Both the position numbers and the translations under genes were made by a program. Positions 5,809-6,058 of a stretch of DNA of 6,058 nt are shown here, piece by piece (position 1 is the first letter of the stretch; each line of letters begins with the position of its first letter). The DNA comes from SIG480 sp045537045 (GTDB lineage: Bacteria; Bacillota; Clostridia; Oscillospirales; JAAYXM01): NCBI GenBank assembly GCA_045537045.1, contig JAZSOS010000044.1:1-6058 (forward strand). Reading direction: 5' to 3'. The notes below the pieces were generated by a model. The model saw nothing but the letters and a program-made list of their open reading frames with translations. It had not been told where the DNA came from and did not search any database.

Positions 5809-5874
5809 TGGCAAAATTCTGGCAGAAACTTGGCAAAAAACTGGCAGAGAAATGGCAAAAATTTGGCAACTCAA
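5809..5874. repeat. Six 11-bp tandem units, each starting TGGCA
   Basis: TGGCA begins at 5809, 5820, 5831, 5842, 5853 and 5864, an exact 11-bp period. The remaining six bases of each unit are A-rich but variable (AAATTC, GAAACT, AAAAAC, GAGAAA, AAAATT, ACTCAA). Units one, three and five follow TGGCAAAA, while two and four follow TGGCAGA, so there is a hint of a 22-bp higher-order repeat. The array lies 20-86 bp upstream of the lipoprotein -35 box and before the plus-strand gene at 6035. Sites lie on one face of the helix, with A-tracts in phase. It may be a cooperative binding array or a bent region. It is too short, and without spacers, for CRISPR. Confidence 0.85.
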
Positions 5875-5909
5875 AAAATAAATTGTGTGATAATATAATC
5901 ACAAGCCTG

Positions 5910-5940
5910 AAAACGTACACTTTTCCGGTGTGCGTTTTTG
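5910..5940. terminator. Hairpin with flanking T-run, possible terminator
   Basis: Arms 5910-5920 and 5928-5938 pair over 11 bp with one G-T wobble (5916:5932) and a 7-nt loop. On the plus strand TTTTTGTTGTTT follows, which fits a moderate rho-independent terminator. No clear plus-strand gene precedes it, so it may end an unrecognised short transcript crossing the TGGCA array, or stop antisense transcription. Outside this hairpin and the array I see no gene between 5790 and 5955. Confidence 0.5.
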
Positions 5941-5956
5941 TTGTTTGCTGCGGAAG

Positions 5957-5980
5957 AAAGGAGAGCTGAAAATGACATAG
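5957..5980 (+). other. Ribosome site with two-codon ORF
   Basis: AAAGGAG (5957-5963) is followed 8 nt later by ATG ACA TAG (5972-5980). Beyond the TAG the same frame reads KTIEKVNQL and then stops at TAA (6008-6010). This may be the broken start of a lost gene or a minimal leader; no full gene fits. Confidence 0.35.
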
Positions 5981-5987
5981 AAAACGA

Positions 5988-6016
5988 TTGAAAAAGTAAA
6001 TCAATTATAATATAAT
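5988..6016 (+). promoter_or_regulatory. Sigma-A promoter for the gene at 6035
   Basis: TTGAAA (5988-5993) and TATAAT (6011-6016) are spaced by 17 bp. A second TATAAT overlaps at 6006-6011 but is badly spaced. The predicted start near 6023 would fall inside the AAAGGAG ribosome site (6021-6027), giving an unusually short leader of about 12 nt, so the true start may be a few bases earlier. Confidence 0.6.
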
Positions 6017-6034
6017 TATGAAAGGAGACAAGAT

Positions 6035-6058
6035 ATGTCATTACAAGGATTTGATATC
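6035..6058 (+). CDS. Start of a gene running off the window (MSLQGFDI)
   Basis: ATG at 6035 follows AAAGGAG (6021-6027) at 7 nt and a consensus promoter, so this is very likely a true gene start. Only eight residues are visible, MSLQGFDI. A start of the form GFDI/GFDV followed by a Ser/Trp-rich stretch is common in GH25-type lysozymes from Clostridia, but eight residues cannot settle this. No signal peptide is visible in the part seen. Confidence 0.6.

Noticed and set aside
5809..5874. CRISPR array
   Set aside because: The period is 11 bp with 5-bp cores; there are no 23-40 bp repeats or unique spacers and no cas genes.
5625..5969. 114-aa plus-strand frame across the lipoprotein start and the TGGCA array
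   Set aside because: Its first third is antisense to a convincing lipoprotein signal peptide, and it has no ribosome site. Only the short 3' part is kept as a speculative finding.

Overview
The window looks like chromosomal DNA from a low-to-moderate G+C Clostridia-type Firmicute, of the gut Ruminococcus/Oscillospirales/Lachnospirales kind. The clues are strong AGGAGG-type ribosome sites, consensus sigma-A promoters, and a YtrA-type GntR/ABC operon whose permease has a large C-terminal extracytoplasmic domain. A closer taxon cannot be set from the sequence alone.

Layout. (1) Positions 2-892 hold the C-terminal end of a polymorphic toxin (upstream part outside the window) and, 3 nt later, a small acidic protein that is the likely immunity partner. 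(2) Positions 894-1245 hold a visibly different, more G+C-rich fragment that reads as one protein only if a single frameshift near 949-953 is undone; I take it as a gene remnant. (3) A 116-aa orphan gene (1314-1664) has its own promoter and ends in a strong hairpin terminator. (4) Positions 1775-5157 form a tightly packed operon: extended -10 promoter, palindromic operator, YtrA-type repressor, ABC ATPase and a 689-aa permease, with coding overlaps of 1 and 26 nt. (5) A long bidirectional terminator separates this operon from a convergent minus-strand lipoprotein gene (5231-5722). (6) The 312-base stretch upstream of the lipoprotein holds its promoter, an exact 11-bp-periodic TGGCA array (six units, 5809-5874), a hairpin, a strong ribosome site followed by a two-codon ORF, and the promoter and first eight codons of a plus-strand gene that runs off the window.

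How the parts work together. The toxin and immunity genes are probably a contact- or secretion-dependent competition cassette, and the fragment behind them fits the recombining tails of such loci. The GntR/ABC/permease operon is probably self-repressed and responds to envelope stress or a peptide/antibiotic ligand, by analogy with Bacillus subtilis ytrA. The least explained element is the 11-bp TGGCA array just upstream of the lipoprotein promoter: it could be a regulator-binding array or phased, curved DNA. I see no CRISPR array, tRNA, rRNA or insertion sequence.
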